DNA from: Verrucomicrobiota bacterium
Lineage (GTDB): Bacteria; Verrucomicrobiota; Verrucomicrobiia; Verrucomicrobiales; Akkermansiaceae
Reading direction: 5' to 3'
DNA: 64,000 nt
Assembly: GCA_004293445.1 (NCBI GenBank)
Contig: RDYP01000013.1
Location: 1 to 64,000, forward strand
Part shown: one piece after another, positions 61,423 to 64,000 of the stretch
How positions within the stretch are numbered: the first letter of the stretch is position 1
Layout of the letters: every line of letters begins with the position of its first letter
Program-made: the position numbers and the translations under genes
Notes under the pieces: model-generated
Database searches by the model: none
The model's input: the letters and a program-made list of their open reading frames with translations, nothing else
Told to the model about the DNA's origin: nothing

Positions 61423-61498
61423 GGCGCAGATTAGACCGGGCGCGAGGCCGCTGAGAAGTGCCAAGTGAGAGCGAGGAAAAGTTCGGTGCGGCGCTCGA

Positions 61499-62752
61499 TC
61501 ACACCAATCCATCCTTCCGCGCCTGCTTCCAGTAGGCGTATTCGGAACGGTTGAAGTCGATGTATTCCGGCGAGAGGTCGCTGGAATACATGGTATAATC
61601 GGCGGATCCTTGATTGAGGTGGATCTCAATGCGGAACTCGGGCTTGGCGGCGATTTCGCGCAGCTCATCCATCGCAGTCGGCGCTTGCAGGCCCCCGAGA
61701 CAGGCGGGCTTGCCGTCGTAGAAAATATCGACCAGTTCCTCACGGATTCGAGCACGCGAGTAGCCCACCGCGTGCAGCACGCGACCCCAGTTCGGATCGC
61801 CTCCATTCCACGAGGACTTGACCAAGGCCGACTTGCAGACCGCCTCGGCCACCAGCTTGGCATCAAGGTAGGTGCGCCCCCCTTTGACTTCGACCGTCAC
61901 GAATTTCGTCACCCGCTCGCCATCACGGACAACCGCTTGGGCGAGCTCGAGCATCACCCAGCGCAGCGCCTCGCGGAACTGCCGGCAATGGGCGCTGCCA
62001 CGCCGGATGGGCGGCATCCCGGAACGACCATTGGCGAGCACCAGCACGGTGTCGTTCGTGCTCATGTCGCCATCGATGGTGATGCGGTTGAAGCTTTCTT
62101 CAACTCCTTCGAGCACCGCCTTTCGCAGGCATTCACTGGGGACGTTGGCATCGGTGGTGATGAAGCAAAGCATGGTCGCCATGCTCGGCGAAATCATGCC
62201 CGCGCCCTTGACGCAGCCTCCGATGCGGACGCGATGGCCGCCGAGGTCGAAGGAGACCGCGACTTCCTTGTGGCGGGTGTCGCTCGTGATGATCGCCCGG
62301 GCCACGTCGGTGCCTCGACCCGCACCGAGACCTTCGACCAATTCGCCGAAGCGCGATTCGATCCGAAGCATCGGCATTGGCAATCCAATCACTCCGGTCG
62401 AGCAAACGCCGACCTCGCCGCGCCGCAAGCCGAGCGGTTTGGCGACGCCGTCGCACATCAGTTTGGCATCATGGATTCCCTGAACGCCGGTGCAGGCGTT
62501 GGCATTGCCGCTGTTGGCGACGATCGCACGCAGCTCGCCCTTGCGGAGATGCGCTTGGGACAACTTCACCGGCGCGGCCTTGACCCGGTTGATCGTGAAA
62601 GTTCCAGCCGAAGTGCAGGGGCTTTCCGAATAGATCAGCGCCAGATCGAGCCGTTCGACCGCAGGGTTCTTGATCCCGCAGGAAATAGCGGAGCATTGAA
62701 AGCCGCGGGGCGCGCCAACGCCTCCTTTGAGCCGGGTAAGGGGGAAATCCAT
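61499..62752 (-). CDS. argJ: glutamate N-acetyltransferase/amino-acid acetyltransferase
   Basis: 417 residues. The self-cleavage site KGAGMISPSMATMLCFITTDA holds the Thr nucleophile. FTINRVKAAPVKLSQ, IVANSGNANACTG and STGVIGLPMPM are as in other ArgJ. The enzyme recycles the acetyl group from N-acetylornithine to glutamate, and in bifunctional forms also uses acetyl-CoA. It follows argC by 42 bases, a mini arginine operon. Bifunctionality cannot be told from sequence alone. Confidence 0.95.
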   Translation of the reverse strand: MDFPLTRLKGGVGAPRGFQCSAISCGIKNPAVERLDLALIYSESPCTSAGTFTINRVKAAPVKLSQAHLRKGELRAIVANSGNANACTGVQGIHDAKLMCDGVAKPLGLRRGEVGVCSTGVIGLPMPMLRIESRFGELVEGLGAGRGTDVARAIITSDTRHKEVAVSFDLGGHRVRIGGCVKGAGMISPSMATMLCFITTDANVPSECLRKAVLEGVEESFNRITIDGDMSTNDTVLVLANGRSGMPPIRRGSAHCRQFREALRWVMLELAQAVVRDGERVTKFVTVEVKGGRTYLDAKLVAEAVCKSALVKSSWNGGDPNWGRVLHAVGYSRARIREELVDIFYDGKPACLGGLQAPTAMDELREIAAKPEFRIEIHLNQGSADYTMYSSDLSPEYIDFNRSEYAYWKQARKDGLV

Positions 62753-62794
62753 GACGGGTGTTGGCTAGGGTGAAGGGCTGACGGTGAAGAGTTC

Positions 62795-63838
62795 TCAGGC
62801 CGTTTGCAACCCGGCGGTCTCCGGGAGGCCGAAAATCAGATTGAAGGACTGAACGGCCTGCGAACCCGCACCCTTGCCGAGATTGTCCTCCGCACTGCTC
62901 AGAAGAATCCGCCCGGTGCGGGCGTCGTGGGTCCAGCCGATGTCGATGAAGTTGGTGCGGGTCACGTTTTTGCTGTCCGCGCAGCCGCCTTCGCCGAGGA
63001 GACGGACGAATGCGGCATCGGCATAGGCTGCCGTCAACGCCGAGCCGACCGTCGCCGGATCGACCCCCGGCCGCAATTTCGCGGTGGTGGTGGTGACGAT
63101 GCCCGCGTTCACAGGGATCAAGTGAGGGATGAAAGTGATCACCACCTGCTCCCCGGCGGCGAGCGACAACTCCTGCTCAATCTCCGACAAGTGGCGGTGC
63201 TTCGGAATGCCGTAGGCGCGGACGCTTTCGTTGCACTCGCAGAATAAGAGCGACACGTCCGCCTTTTTGCCGGCACCGCTGACGCCGCTCATCGAGTTCG
63301 CGACGATGGTAGCGGGGTCGATCAACCCGGCCTTCAGCAAAGGCAGGAGCGGAAGCAGGATACCGGTTGGATAGCAACCGGGCGATGCAATCAAACGGGC
63401 GGCTCGGATCTCATCGGCACGAAGCTCAGGCAATCCATAAACCGCCTCTTCGAGCAAGGCTGGCGCGGGATGCGGATGGCCGTAGAATTCCTCATAAATC
63501 GCCGAGTCGCGGAGGCGGAAGTCGGCACTCAGGTCGATCACCTTCAGCCCGCGCGCCAGCAGCGCCGTCGCGATTTCCGCTGCCACTCCGTGAGGCAGCG
63601 CGAGGAATGCCACCCGGGCACCGGTCGCGGCGATCGCATCTGGGTCGGGCGCAATGAAAGGCAGCTCGGCCCCCGGCAGCTTGCGGAAGCGTGGAAACAC
63701 GGCGGACAGCGGCCTACCGGCTTCCTGACGGGAGGTTGCGGCAACCAGATCGACCTGAGGGTGGACCAGTAGCAGGCGCAACAACTCCTGGCCCGTGTAA
63801 CCGCTGGCTCCGACGATTGCTGTCTTAATCCGCTGCAT
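62795..63838 (-). CDS. argC: N-acetyl-gamma-glutamyl-phosphate reductase
   Basis: 347 residues. NADP-binding VGASGYTGQELLRLL at the N-terminus, the catalytic Cys in IASPGCYPTGILLPL, and the His-containing FIPHLIPVNAGIVTTT. Third step of arginine biosynthesis. Its start lies 85 bases before the tRNA-Pro gene on the other strand. Type 1 ArgC length. Confidence 0.97.
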   Translation of the reverse strand: MQRIKTAIVGASGYTGQELLRLLLVHPQVDLVAATSRQEAGRPLSAVFPRFRKLPGAELPFIAPDPDAIAATGARVAFLALPHGVAAEIATALLARGLKVIDLSADFRLRDSAIYEEFYGHPHPAPALLEEAVYGLPELRADEIRAARLIASPGCYPTGILLPLLPLLKAGLIDPATIVANSMSGVSGAGKKADVSLLFCECNESVRAYGIPKHRHLSEIEQELSLAAGEQVVITFIPHLIPVNAGIVTTTTAKLRPGVDPATVGSALTAAYADAAFVRLLGEGGCADSKNVTRTNFIDIGWTHDARTGRILLSSAEDNLGKGAGSQAVQSFNLIFGLPETAGLQTA

Positions 63839-63923
63839 GGAGCCGCGGAATTTGCATGATTTTCAGGGCTTGCCAACCGGGATTTGCCCTGTTTGTCTCA
63901 CCGCCCGTCGCCGAACACGGAAA

Positions 63924-63997
63924 CGGGCTGTAGCGCAGTCTGGTAGCGCACCTGCCTGGGGGGCAGGGGGTCGTGGGTTCGAATCCCGCCAGCCCGA
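63924..63997 (+). tRNA. tRNA-Pro(GGG)
   Basis: Complete cloverleaf at the window edge: acceptor CGGGCTG/CAGCCCG, D-arm GCGC..GCGC, anticodon arm CCTGC-CTGGGGG-GCAGG with anticodon GGG, T-arm GTGGG-TTCGAAT-CCCGC, discriminator A. CCA is not encoded. All acceptor pairs are standard, unlike the Gly(CCC) and Val genes. Confidence 0.95.
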
Positions 63998-64000
63998 TCT

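Noticed and set aside
61063-61866. 267-codon form of the cytochrome lipoprotein
   Set aside because: The extra N-terminal part is antisense/out of frame within argJ; the lipoprotein signal starts at 61422.

Overview
The window looks like a piece of a high-GC Verrucomicrobiota chromosome, probably from the Verrucomicrobiaceae/Luteolibacter side of the phylum. Pointers are: LL-diaminopimelate aminotransferase (DapL); a chlamydia-like ribonucleotide reductase; planctomycete-type cytochrome (PSCyt1/DUF1549/DUF1553) and DUF1501 proteins; a fused LpxC-FabZ; a GH95 fucosidase; and an exact TGTTC-N4-GAACA site (the published Verrucomicrobia LexA motif) in front of recA. LpxC, outer-membrane barrels, Wza/Wzc-type export and MCE transport genes show a two-membrane cell. 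I see no prophage, transposase, CRISPR array or rRNA operon; the window is ordinary chromosome with local clusters.

Layout. 1-7.8 kb: a Bax-inhibitor-1 membrane protein, a secreted GH95 fucosidase, and a PSCyt/DUF1549/DUF1553 plus DUF1501 pair. 7.9-12.4 kb: nrdB-nrdA, where NrdB has Leu in place of the radical Tyr, with two DnaA-like boxes and a palindrome upstream. 13-21.6 kb: an RRM protein diverging from an RlmM-like methyltransferase, a TrmA/RlmD-type methyltransferase, the RseP protease, DUF971, YggS and the Prc tail-specific protease. 21.7-27.2 kb: an exopolysaccharide export locus (PDZ protein, SLBB export protein, tyrosine autokinase, outer-membrane barrel, small secreted protein). 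27.2-32.9 kb: two tRNA-Gly genes, NIF3, a pseudouridine synthase, LpxC-FabZ, and a cytochrome c/beta-propeller pair.

33-38 kb is a nitrogen module: ureEFGD, a porin-like protein behind a strong sigma-54-type -24/-12 site, and the urea-binding protein UrtA. Neither urease structural genes nor the UrtBCDE permease are in the window, so the pathway must be completed from elsewhere or the module is a remnant. 38-44.3 kb: MlaF and MlaD without MlaE, GltX and DapL. 44.5-51.7 kb: a small PUR-domain protein, a secreted glucoamylase-like protein, a membrane-anchored Ser/Thr kinase with HEAT-like repeats, and SerS. 51.9-57 kb: tRNA-Val, a DUF58/transglutaminase pair and an MgtC/DUF4010 protein. 57-64 kb: RecA with its LexA box, TerC, an L,D-transpeptidase lipoprotein, two tandem monohaem lipoproteins, argC-argJ and tRNA-Pro.

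No clearly undescribed multi-gene system stands out. The best leads are the tyrosine-less ribonucleotide reductase with its unusual promoter region, the split urea module under apparent sigma-54 control, and a shared octamer that overwrites the 3' ends of two different tRNA genes. All boundaries, motifs and repeats were read by eye; no database search was run.
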